Below are positions 12,301-23,388 of a DNA stretch of 64,000 nucleotides, piece by piece (the stretch's first letter is position 1; the number at the start of each line of letters is the position of its first letter). The notes under the pieces were generated by a model. That model was not told where the DNA came from. It saw only the letters and a program-made list of their open reading frames with translations, and did no database searches. The stretch spans positions 62,001-126,000 of the forward strand of contig WPDH01000172.1 in NCBI GenBank assembly GCA_019137255.1. The letters are read 5' to 3'. This stretch comes from Corinectria fuckeliana (Eukaryota > Ascomycota > Sordariomycetes > Hypocreales > Nectriaceae). The translations under genes and the position numbers were made by a program.

Positions 12301-13260
12301 AAACGATCGAAACAAACTGCATGGCTAGCCAGGACATTGGATGTTAGCTTGTCACGTAGTCTACCGTGAAGTGCCGACTTATCATAAGGCGCCATTGAAT
12401 ACGTGTGTTTAAGCAGACGCAGTTAGATCAACATACACGCGAAACCAAACAACCCGTCTATTGTCGTGCCATTTTTGCGATGAAAAGTCCCTCGGCCAGC
12501 ACTCATCGGAGTAAAATTCCGTTCCATCCACAACAGCAACAACAGCGAACATCACTCGTGTTGAACATCTTCTCATTAACATCTACTTGCTATCAAAACG
12601 TGCCAGAATAAAAGCCCCAAGATACCAACCCAAGACACCAACACCAACCTACCTTGGACTAAACTACAGACCGACAGCCAATAAATAGTATAAAATACAG
12701 ACAAATAGATATACAATGAAGCAGAGCTAAACACCTTGGTCTATCCATGTTTTGGTATACCTTTTTCTACCCCAGTAGCTTACGCATGGTATATGATGAT
12801 ATAGTAGCAAACAAGGAAAACATCCAACAAACCTAACAATAGATGGCCCAAGAAGCAAACAGTCCAGAAAGATTGTTAAAGATACACGTTGGAGTGGTCC
12901 AATACCGTTCTCCTTTGTTGCCCCCCTTTAGCCGCGTTTCCATTTCCCAGTCCCCGTATCTCGATTCTCGTCATTTGGTTTCATTGGCAGATCCAAAAAT
13001 GTTTCGTCGTCGCATGGCAGTCTTTGGATGGTCCTCTATCGTTGTTGGGTGTTTGTGTAAATTGTGTCTTTAAGCGTCTTGAATGCGAAGCGCCTCGGGG
13101 CAAAAGTGAGACGGTGTTGTGCGTCGCTGGCGAAGTGAAGATAGTAAAAAAGGTTGAAAGTGAACAGGTAGAAGATGGCCGGGATAGAAGCAAAAAGCGA
13201 AGTGAATCGATGCCCGTACAAGGCTGGGTTCATCGTCGAGTGTTAGAATCTGAGACCTCA
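9318..13260. other. Gene-free stretch of 3.9 kb
   Basis: Probably contains the long 5' leader and promoter of Clr5 protein 1 and the 3' end of the kinase gene. Open frames up to 279 codons (10485-11324) have no recognisable domains, biased composition and no consistent start. One short tandem repeat is listed separately. Confidence 0.45.
10704..10753. repeat. 14-nt minisatellite, 3.6 copies
   Basis: Perfect tandem copies of GAAGACGGGGCAAC read directly from the sequence, ending in a partial copy. Confidence 0.9.
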
Positions 13261-15520
13261 TCACACCTCCTCACCGTCCTTCTCCTCTCGGAACCGCAGT
13301 CCGCCCTCGACTTGGATGGCACCAGCAACCCACGGAGTCTTGGCCACCTTTTCGACGCTCCAGCGACTCCTGGCACGCTTCAGCAGGCCCTCCGTGATTT
13401 CCATGGCACCCAGGAGACCCTTCTCCTTGAATTTGGCTTCGTCGCCGTCGTTGTCGGTGTCATCGCCTGCGTATTCGACCCATTTCCATTCGACTCTAGC
13501 AATGCGATGACTAGTACGACTGCGCATGCGATGGGCATCGCTCATACTAGGATGCGGGTCGAAGGGTAGGCGAGCCTCGAGAAGTGCATAGAGCAAGACT
13601 CCAAGCGACCAAGCGTCAGTCGCGCGTCCATCGTATGGTTGACCCATGATGACCTCGGGGGCAGCATAGTCGTCAGAACCACAGCGGGTCTCGAGCTTCT
13701 CATCGTCGGCGATGCGGCGCGAGAGGCCTAGGTCGGTGAGGATGACGACGGAATAGGGATAGGTAGCCCAGTCAACGGTCGGGTCAGCCAGTTCCGTAGG
13801 TGTGAGGTTCACGAGAACGTCTAGGTCATGTTAAGTGGTAAGTCACACTGGTCATAGGCAGTCACTTACTCTCAAGCTTGACATCACGATGAACTATCCT
13901 CCTCTCGTGGAGATAGCTCACCGCACCGATCAATTCAGCAAAAATTCTTCGCAACAGGGATTGCTGGAGAACCGCGCGGTGAGTTGTTGCAACGTCGAAA
14001 AGGTCGCCACCAGGGCAATAGCTGAGCACCAAGATCGCCCGTGAGGGTTCAATATTCCAGGCCTTGAGGTCAACCAGAGACGGATGGTGAATGGTAAGCA
14101 TCATCTCCAGCTCCCGCTTCAAGCTCATCTCAACGCGCTCCTCACTGGCGCCGCCTCGAGGACCATGCTCACAGACCTTGACCGCGACCAAAGTCTTGCG
14201 GTCGAGACTCTGCTCAGACGTTGGGGTTACGCCTCCATGCTCAGGTTCGGTGGCACCGTCCTCGGGCTCGACCTGGCTCGTAGCCAGCATAACTCTACTG
14301 AAAGTGCCCTGGCCGAGGAGGCGTATCGACCTCCACCGGCGCCGCTTCCGATCGGTGCGTCCGAAAGCTTCGAAGTATTCGCAGCGAGAAGTTGTAGGCT
14401 TGCTGGATCCATCGGCTGAGTCTCGAGAAGATTCACTAGGGGGTGGGGTCGGGGGCTGCGTGCCTGTAGAAGTCAGACCACGGGATTGAGCGTGGTTTAA
14501 CTCCCTCCGCATATGGGGTTCGACCAGAGTGTCGCCGGAGGCATCGATCTTGTGGTGCGCTCCTGAGACCGAGACTGAGATATGTCTCTTGGGTATTCCC
14601 ATATATTCTGGGTGGTATTCGCTAGCGCTACGGTTTCGAGTGTGGCGAGGTTGGCTGTTAGTCGGAGGATGTTCTGGGATTCTGTCTCCAGGCTCGAGCG
14701 TCGAGTACATCTTGCGCTTTGGGCCATTCGCGATTGCTGTCGAAATGGACTCGCCATTGTTCGTAACCAAAGCGGATCCTTCGCCGACGCTCCTGAGGCG
14801 GTGCTGCGAAGGTGACGTAGACCCGGCGCTCAGCCTCTTCCAAGGTCCTGGAGAGTCTCCCACCATGAGGGGGCTCGGCAAAGGCGTAACGCTGCCCATG
14901 GAAGATATGATAGGACTCGGGACGAGACTACTGGTGCCGCTGGCAGAGCCGATGCTGTTGGCCAAAGCAGTCTTGAGGCTGGGGGTCCTAGATATAGGGC
15001 GGAGACTGCTCGCCGAGGCTCTCGTTTTCAAGGAGAGAGATCCGCGACTGCCACCGTTGCCATTGAAGGATTCTCGGCGGGTGGGAGTAGTTGGGAATTG
15101 ATCAACGTCTGTCGAGATTCGAAGTGACCCAACGGGACTATGAGAGCGCCTGCCGATAGGAGAGACGGCGTCTGCGGAGAGAGCGACATGGTGGGTCGGG
15201 GGTAGCTCGCCTTGTTGAGGCGGAGGAGACGGTGCTATTGTGTTGGAGCGGAAGTGGACGAGGGGCGGCGTTGTGACGGAGACATCAGGGAGGGAGTAGT
15301 TGCTAGAGGGGCCGCTGGGGAGCAAAGTGCGGGTCCTGCCAGAATGATGAGGAGCTGACGTAGGGTCGGCAGAGGCTGTGACCGGAACGGGGACAGGGAC
15401 AGGTCTAGAGCGGAATCCGAGCGAGGGGTCGCGGTTGATGGAGATGTTTCTGGAGGAGTTGCAGGCGGAGTCGTCGAGGGGCAAGACCGTCGCAATCCGG
15501 GGAGTGTGGGGCGTTGACAT
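13261..15520 (-). CDS. Serine/threonine protein kinase (fungal PRR/NPR-like group)
   Basis: Exons 15520-13870 and 13820-13261; one 49-nt intron (GTAAGT...CCTAG) placed inside the catalytic loop, restoring 'HRDVKLENVLVNL'; 736 aa. Residues 1-390 are disordered and rich in Ser/Pro/Thr. The kinase domain starts near 395: Gly-loop 'LLGQGTFSRVMLA', catalytic lysine in 'VAVKVCEHG' (~448), HRD at 544-546, then 'TDLGLSRR' with DLG (580-582) where most kinases have DFG, and 'YAAPEVIMG' (~602-610). All ATP- and metal-binding residues are present, so it should be active. The catalytic domain is highly conserved in character among filamentous ascomycetes. The substrate and pathway cannot be told. ATG at 15520 is the first in frame. 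Confidence 0.9.
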
Positions 15521-16199
15521 GGCTTTGCGGGCTGGGAGTGGAATTGGATTCGAGTCGATTAGGGTCGGAGTCGGTCGGATTCGTTCGAAGAGAGAAAAGA
15601 AGAGGCCGAGGAGAAGTCGCGATTGTGTTCGTGGTCGTGGTGGCTGTGGTTGTTGGGTGAGTCAAGAAACAACCTGTGAATCGCCAAGTCAGCGAAGTTT
15701 CGCAGGGTGCAGGGGCGACCGCAGCACGGCCAGTCCTAAGTATCCAGAGTCGAGTCGAGTGGCGTGACGAATTGACGAAGGAATTACAGAAACCAGCCGA
15801 AACAATCGAGACGTACCCTGAAGCGAGAAAACCCCGGTGGAGGGAGAGAAGGTTGGAGGCGAGGGAGCAAGGGAGGAAGGGTCCGTTGGTTTTGGTGGGG
15901 ACTGGAAACGATGAGGTCGAGGGATGGAGAAGGGTCGAAGGAGATGGGGAGGGAAAGAGAGGGGGAGAAACAGATCGAGGGCTCTTCTATAACGCGAACA
16001 TGGAAGGCGAATGACTTGAGTTGCTGGTGTTGAGCGGCAGAGAGTAGAGAGAGCAGAAAGCCCGGAGAGCGTCGTCGCAGAGACGCGGGAGACGTAGGAG
16101 GAGAAGAAGGAACAGAGGTAGCAGACGGGGAGACGAGACGTCGTCGTTCCAAGGTTCAGTTGGTGGATCGCGCAGCGGCGTTTGGTGGGTGGTGGTGCA

Positions 16200-16302
16200 G
16201 TACGGTACGGTATAGTACAGTTAGTACTAGTACAGAACAGTGGGTGTAGTACAATAAGTACAGTACGGTATAGTACAGTACAGCCCGTACAGTACGAAGT
16301 AC
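16200..16302. repeat. GTAC-dense tract upstream of the kinase gene
   Basis: Thirteen GTAC tetranucleotides occur in 103 nt (first at 16200, last at 16299), often as AGTACAG or GGTACGG. The spacing is irregular, so this is not a simple tandem repeat. It lies ~680 bp upstream of the kinase ATG. The function is unknown. Confidence 0.75.
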
Positions 16303-19300
16303 AAAGTGTAGGTGCATGGCAAGGCAAGGCAAGGGCGGTCCTCCTCCTTCCTTCCTTTCCTTGCCCTTGCTTCCCAGCGTGCCTTGTGACGGCGGGCGGG
16401 GAAAACGGGGCCTTGGAGATAGGGAGCTAATTAGAAGCGCCTAAGTTACCTAGGGAAGGTGCTATCCGCGGTAGGGCAAGGTATCAAGACCTTCGATACT
16501 TTCAAGTGCAGCTAGGCCTTCGGTACTTGGCCGCTGTATCTAGTACTTTGAGGTACTACTACTAGTAGATAATAAGGTAAGGGCTTTTTTTGGGAGGGGA
16601 GGTTTCTAGATACTTAGAGAAGTGGGTAAAACCTTGCTGTGCCGTCCTCTTAGACGGAAGTCGGGCGCGCGCACTGAGTAAGTTAGTGATTGAATGACTG
16701 AGCAATTGCCGACGACGATCCATGCTAAGCCTAGGAGGAGCCGGGGGACAGAACTCGATTAGCGACTGACTGACAAAAAGGCTAGGTAGATTCGTTCTGT
16801 CTCGCGCGCGAAACTCGGCGCGCGCCCATTGCGCTCCGTACCTAGACTACACTCGCGACTCACTTCGTACAGTGGTGATTCGGGGCCGGTCTTTTGATGA
16901 CGTTGGTGCGGCTTGTCGAGACTCGTGGCGTGTTGGAGGAAGGCTCGGGTCACGAGACACAGGCGCAGCAGACACAGACGGGGGAAATGGACTGGGCAGG
17001 TGCAATTTCACAGCAGAATGAGATGAGATGAGATGAGAAATTGAGATGGTCTGTTTGCTGCCTTGTGGGGGGTCACGGGTGGCCCCTGATCCTGATATCA
17101 GCATCAACTCCCTTATGTAGTACTCCCTACGTGGTAGGCAGCTTAGGTACGCGGATGGAAGGGACGCCGCTACAATACGCATACTCCCAGCAGCGAGAGA
17201 GCATTACCATCTTATCAAAAATGCAATGTAGACTATGAAGCAGGGCGACTTTGCCCTCGAGGTGATGCATGCCATTCCGTCCTTCCCCATATGCAAGGTA
17301 ACGTGCTATCCTCGGCCGCCCATTACTCCATAGGTTGCACTGCATTGCATTGCATCCCTGTCCGCCCCAGCGGCCGAGTCAACAGCAACCTATTGTATGG
17401 ACGCCTCTTACGACTGCTTCCATACGACTACTTGGCTCAACTCTTTGCTCTATTGCATGGCTACCAAGTAAGCTACACATCGGGGGCCTCCCCAATTTGC
17501 CATTATCTAGTTTACGTTGGACTAAGCAGCCCACATATATCCGTAGATACTGTACGTACAGAGTAATCTGTAATCTAGGCCTACCTAGTCAACTTCGTGC
17601 CTCAGCTTGCCACTTGGGGAAGTGGAGAAACGGCGAGACTCCTCTTCGTCCCGCTCAGTCATAAACACACGGATAACACTAACACAGGCACAGAGCACAC
17701 GAAACGAAACGAAGCAGACTTCACTCCCTTCGACAGTTTGCCCGAAAATGCAACGAAGCCGAGGCGAGCCCCCGTGATAAGTCCCGTCCACATCCGGATG
17801 TCAAAACGTTGCCACTAGACCTAGATACCTACTTAATCCACCACCCACCCCCCCTGCAATCAATCCCGCCGGACCCATGCCGCTCCCCATGAATCCCTCC
17901 GTCACTGTCCCTCGGCTCATTGCTCATCGTTCCATTGGCGAGGCCACATGCGAACCGCCGTCCACCCGGCCTGTGCAGCACTCACTGTATCTGCTGCACC
18001 GTGCTGTATCCGTACATTCGACCTGCAACATGCCCTCACCCCCCTTCCTCTTCCGCTTCGTCTTCTCTGCATCATCAAAATCCCCCGCATCCAATCCCCC
18101 TCGTCGCCCTATCTATCTGGCCCCCCAGCCCACTCTTGTCCCATCTGCAACTTTGGCTCTTCCGCCCGTCCCCGCCGCCCAAGTTCAGCCGCTAGACGCC
18201 CTACACTCGCCCGCCAACCAGCCTTGCCCTCTCTGCAGACCGGGTTGCTCCTAAGCTAGCTTCTTGCTAGGTGCTTCGTGCTAATTAATAAAGGACCTCA
18301 TCTTTCTGCTCCATGTCTAAGCCGAAAAGCCCCATGTTATCTCGCCTCTTCCGCTCTTGGTATTGTTTACGAATATTCCCCTCCGAACCTCCGACAACCC
18401 GCCCTGTGCCCCGACCGGCCGATGTTTTCGGCCGTGCGGGGTGCCGATCCGCCGACCCTCAACTCTCAGACTGCTTTCGGAGGGTAACGAACAAAGTGCC
18501 CTTCGCGCAGTCTTCTTAATCGAATCCTGGATTAAAGAACGGGCGACATTACATCATCTGACGATCAAAGCATCACCGTCCTCAACTCATCGCGTCATCA
18601 ATCGCTAGTCCCTCCCTCCGCCTTGATCTTACCAAAAGCTTCAAGGTTTCAGAATCCCTTCCCCGGCGTCTTCGGCTGTCTCCTCGTCCTCTGCCTCGAC
18701 CACATGGCTAACCCGTCCTCGCCATTGGCCACTCTCACCGCATCCACCACTGCAACGCACACTCGCTCATACCAACAGGAAAGGCATGTGTAAAGCCCGT
18801 TGGCATGGACTCTTTGACCGGAATGGCTACGGAGCAGAGTTCCGGGCAGTCATGGATTCCTTTAGTTCTCGGGGCCTGCCAGGCAGGTTAGATCTGCCCT
18901 GTATCCCTCTAATACCACAGCTACAGTCACCATGAGTACTGGGTCTTAGCTGCAACAGTATGAGCGATGTGCAGATGACATGTCGGGAATTCTCGCTGTC
19001 ATGAACCGGGAGCAGTTAGCCTCAATCGCCCTGACTGTAAAACAGTAAATAATTTAGTTCTATCACTTCATAATTGTGAATTAGCAATAGTACAGTGGGA
19101 AAGGCCCGGACAACCCTCCATATTATCTGGACAGCCGCATGCGGAGCCGAGATATCCATGCCATTTCCAAATTATAGTTTAGGGTATCCTGAGCATACTT
19201 GATCATGGTGGAAGTGTCGCCAGTCGCGAGTCGCCGTGCACAACTGCACACAAGTGCCCAACAATGTGCCCAAGACGTCCGTGATTATAGCTTGGTCATT

Positions 19301-19415
19301 TCAATAGATACGGAAGCCTAGCTAGGTTCGTCTTGGGCCTCCAGTTTCTGAGCCACGAACCAAGACCGGTCCTCTCAATTGTGTTGATGAGATGTGCTGC
19401 GAACACATTCCGTGA

Positions 19416-19609
19416 TTCTTAGCCCTTGAGCCTCGGCGCTTTAACGAAGCCTGCAACTTCAGTCCCATGGCCATGACACAGATGCGAGATGACCGCAATT
19501 TTGAGCACTTCAAGGACAAGGCCAAGCTAATCAAGTCGCGAGGCGATCTCTGCCGACTGGACGGTTCGAAGAGCATTCTTCTTCAGAGTAACAGCAGCAG
19601 CCAGCCTAG
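19416..19609 (+). pseudogene. Coding-like relic exon, family not recognised
   Basis: From 19416 the frame reads as ordinary protein ('FNEACNFSPMAMTQMRDDR', then '...LIKSRGDLCRLDGSKS') for 64 codons and ends at a perfect GTAAGT donor at 19610. There is a stop directly upstream (19413), no start codon in a sensible position, and no recognisable downstream exon. It looks like a single surviving exon of a decayed gene. I do not recognise the family. Confidence 0.35.
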
Positions 19610-21559
19610 GTAAGTCTACGATGTCGAAGACGATGGAGCTATTGCGGTACTCGACGAGGTATGTATTGATTGGCGCAAGGCTCAGAATCACCGCCAGAGC
19701 ACAAAGCTGAATGTTGTCTGATAGATGTAAGATAGCTGGTTACGCATGGTACTGCACTGCAAGACACTGCATTAAACAGTCGTTCGGGTTAGATACACGA
19801 TAGTTGTTGCCGAAGAGTGATCTGATATGAGAGACAGGAGGTACCACACCATCTGCGAGGAAGAAAATGGCCCAGTGATGTTGGAAATGCCGTAATGCTG
19901 CTATTCTTCAAATTCGATACAAGTGCCTTCAGCTTCAGAGGCTACCTTTGCGCCAACCAACACGAAGCTGAAAGCTAACCACCAAGCAGCGCTCATACTC
20001 CAAGAGCGGTTCTCACCTGCCGTTTGTTTCGTAGGTTCCAGAACTCATTGCGCGACCGGCTGGACATCAATTAGACTCCTGAAGCCCTAGCACCCCGACC
20101 TTGGGAGGGTTTTCCGGCGTCGTGATTAGACACTCTAGCCAGGACCAGCCAGTCTTGGAGCATGTACGCTGCGCAAATGGGAAACGGAAAGATGGCCTGC
20201 TCGCCCAAGGAGTCAAGGCGACCTTCGAGTTCGTTGGCTTGGGGATGCCGTCTGATCTCCCCACCCTGTACCTACAGCGAAGACGCGGACCGCAGTCGAC
20301 TCAGGAGGGTCAACAGCCTGGGCCTTCCTCGGATAGTCGCCGTTGATTCGGCAAAGGCGATTACAGCTTGACGCCCAAGTTCGCGGCAGATTCGTAAAAG
20401 TCATGGGAATCATCATGTGAGAACGCATACGATATCGTGGTCGTCGAGCAAGACACCAACTCTCAAAGCCACACTCTTCTGAACCAGTAACCCCCCCCCC
20501 CATTCAGGCAATCCACGGCAACCGTTCGAAGCCCACAATCGAGTCTCGCCAGGCATCCAGTTCGACAGGTCTTTTGTCTATTGCCTCGCCAGCAGCAGCC
20601 CAAGCTATTGTTGACCTACCGGCTCAAGAACGGACGCCCTCCGGCAACGTTGCAAGTACACAAGCAACGTATCGTGGCTAGCATCCTTCCTGATACAGCA
20701 CCCAATGAAATCACTGAGACGCCCTACAAAACCGGTCAAATCAAGATATGTATAGATCTCACTGGACCAAGCCTTCGATGCTACGTCGCTGCCCCCTCTC
20801 TCCCCTCTATTTAAAGCCATAGGCCCTGCAGCCGCCCGAGAATCGCATGTGCTCCCGTTTCAAGGCATATCTTCATCGCTCAACTCGCATTTCGCATCCA
20901 CGTTCGGGCTAGGCTGCAACGCCAAGCTAAGCGCCGTAGTTGCGCTTCCACTTGAGGTGTGGCGGCGGCGGTAGCAACTTGGGGTGATCGTTGTCAAAAC
21001 TGCACAGACGAGGACATCACCGTGTAGTGACGAGTAGCTTTGAGCCGAAGGACATTGCGGAAGAGGACGTTAGACGGAAATAGCAGATAAGTCATAAATA
21101 CTGTTACGTCATGGGGTAAAGGGATGCATTCTTCATCAATGCTGGATGCAGTCATCCTCCGAACTCCCTCGGACGCTGCACGCTCCGGCCTTCATGTAAC
21201 CCATTATACCTCCTCTCCCGTCGGCCCAAACTTCTCAAACTAGGTCCCCAACAAGTCCGTGAAATGCATGCACCCAACCAAGTTTCTCTTATGCGCCTCT
21301 GCCAATGTTACAGGCCCAATCCTCCATGTGTGGTTGCGGGCCCATTGTATCCCGCCCCCCCCTCTCCCCTTTCGTCGTCATCATCATGAAAAAAGAAGCC
21401 GTTTTGGGTATAATACATGTTCAAGAAGAAAAAAGGGGAAAAAAAGGAAAACCTGGTCGGAAATTGAAAGTGTCCCGTATCCCCCCCTCGAGCCACCTAG
21501 ACCGGGGCCATAAGCAGCCACTCAATTTAGAGTAATCCCTACGCCGTCAAGCGAGTGTA

Positions 21560-23388
21560 TCATGTCATGCCCATCGCGGGCGTCGCGCTCGGCACGCGGG
21601 CCACGTCGGGAGACGCCCACAGCCAATCGGGGACGTCGAAGCTGCTCTGGCTGGAGTCGTCGACGGGGCTCGCGGCGAGAGATGTCTCCGAGCGGCACGG
21701 CTCCCTCCAGCCGCACGGGAGGCTGGTGGCAAACGCCGTCGAGTCCCTGGCGAAGTCTGAGAGGCGCCCGAGCCGGTATTGCTGCACCTGGACGGCGTCG
21801 ACGACGCGGCCGACCTTGGAGTAGGCGCGCTCCAGGTTGGCCAGGCACGTCAGGAGTAAGCGCTCGTCGCTGCCGCTGGTGACGGCTAGCCGCGTTGCTT
21901 CCTGGAACCACTGGATGGCCGCCTGGATGTCGCCGTTGCGGAAGCTGTAGTTACCCAGTTGGATGTTGACCACGGCTTGCTGCTCCTCTCCCATGCTGTA
22001 CTGCTTGAGGGCCCGCAAGCACTCTATTGCCTCTTCCACTTTGCCCTCTCCCTCCTTGGCTTTGCACAGAACCGCCGTCTGGGCAACGGCTAGCTCAATC
22101 AACCACGAGTGTTGCATGCCGGTAGCATCTGCCCTGGCCCGGTAGCTGGTGGCAACGGCGAGGGCCTCTGCTGATCGATCATGGCCTATTAGACAATCGA
22201 TGTGATCGCCGTATAGAATGGCGGTTATGTAATTTGCTGGCCCGATTCGTTCTTCCATCAGTGGTACCAGGGTAGAGTAGAGGTGCAGGGCAAGCTCGGC
22301 ATATTCGGTGAACTGGGGGCTTCCCAGGATCTGCCAGATGCGGATCATGGGGTTGTCTGGGCTGAGCACAATGGGGACCAGGCCGGCTAGGTAGTCCGTG
22401 ACGATTCGGAGAAGGTCGTTCCTGTGGTTCCGGTCAAGGTACCACAGCAAACAGGCTGTCCGGGCGATAAAGATGGGGCTCTCGGAGGCAACGATCTCTT
22501 TGAGGGACTCGAACGCCGGGCTGAGGATGGCGTCGATGGAGATGTCGTCTTTGCGCATCATGGAGCGGTTGACCAAGGCGAAGCCGGCCATGACGCGCTC
22601 GAACAGCTCATCGCTTCGGTCACCCGGAAGGCTGCTCACGCAGCTGTGGTTGTAGTCATATTCCCAAGCCCCGCTGGCAAAGCGTGATTCGACGTAACAC
22701 TTGAATAGGCCAAGGACCTCTTGGATGGGGCCGACCTCGGTCGGGGCTGGCGGCGAGGCGGGACTGGCAGCTGGTGAAGGCGTGTGGCACTGGACCTCGA
22801 GGGTTGTCTGGATGCTGGGGACCTCGCCGGCTCGAAACCGGGCGACCAGTGGAGGGTTGCGGCGGACGTAGCGGTTGATGTTGTCGAGGTCCACGGGCTG
22901 GCCGCGGATGGTGAAGGCGGAGGACTTGCCTTGGGCGTCACGCTCCGTCTTGAGGATGAGAATGGCGAGGACCTCGTCGCCCTTGAGCTTCTTGTCGAGC
23001 CCCCACTTCCAGATTCTCGACTTGTACATCTTCACGCTGTTGCCGGCGAGTTAGTCAGACCATTGGCTTCTCTACTACGGCGCCGGGCTGAGGGAGAACA
23101 GGTATCAAGATGAAGGTAGACAGGAAGAGGAGGCACAAAGAGGGCAAGAAGAACGCACGTTGCAGTAAAATTGTGGTCGCGCTCGAGAATCTCCATAACC
23201 TCTTTAAGCGGCCTCTTCTCCTCCTGGTAGAGACGAGTGATGATGGGCCGCTTCTTCTCCCACTCCTGGCTGGGGATACGCTTGCGGGGGATCGACCGAG
23301 GCATGCTCATGTCAGTGTCGTCGGAGTCGCCTGGGGTGGAATTGCGTCTGGCGGGAAAGACACGGGTGCCGGCCGTTGCCATTGCCAT
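21560..23388 (-). CDS. Clr5-domain protein 2 (TPR-like C-terminus)
   Basis: Exons 23388-23159 and 23036-21560; one 122-nt intron (GTGCGT donor, CTGACTAAC branch, CAACAG acceptor); 568 aa from the first ATG that follows an upstream stretch of non-protein-like codons. The Clr5 domain covers residues ~41-92 and is split by the intron at the same place as in Clr5 protein 1, restoring 'NFTATVKMYKSRIWKWGL'. The C-terminal half shows TPR-like helical repeats ('GDIQAAIQWFQEATRLAV', 'LANLERAYSKVGRVVDA'). It is probably a diverged paralogue of the gene at 6.5-9.3 kb. A nuclear or DNA-associated role is inferred from the domain name only. Confidence 0.87.

Larger units (their letters stand above)
15521..21559. 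other. Gene-free stretch of 6 kb
   Basis: Upstream of the kinase gene. Contains a GTAC-dense tract (listed), a (GATGA)n microsatellite at ~17018-17038, and one short coding-like relic near 19.4-19.6 kb (listed). No complete gene is supported; open frames are GC-driven and lack family signatures. Confidence 0.4.

Noticed and set aside
15689..16327. 212-codon open frame on the minus strand upstream of the kinase
   Set aside because: Covers the GTAC-dense tract and a pyrimidine-rich leader; low-complexity translation.
17877..18259. Overlapping Pro-rich open frames on the plus strand
   Set aside because: Three frames are open at once, which reflects C-rich sequence rather than coding.
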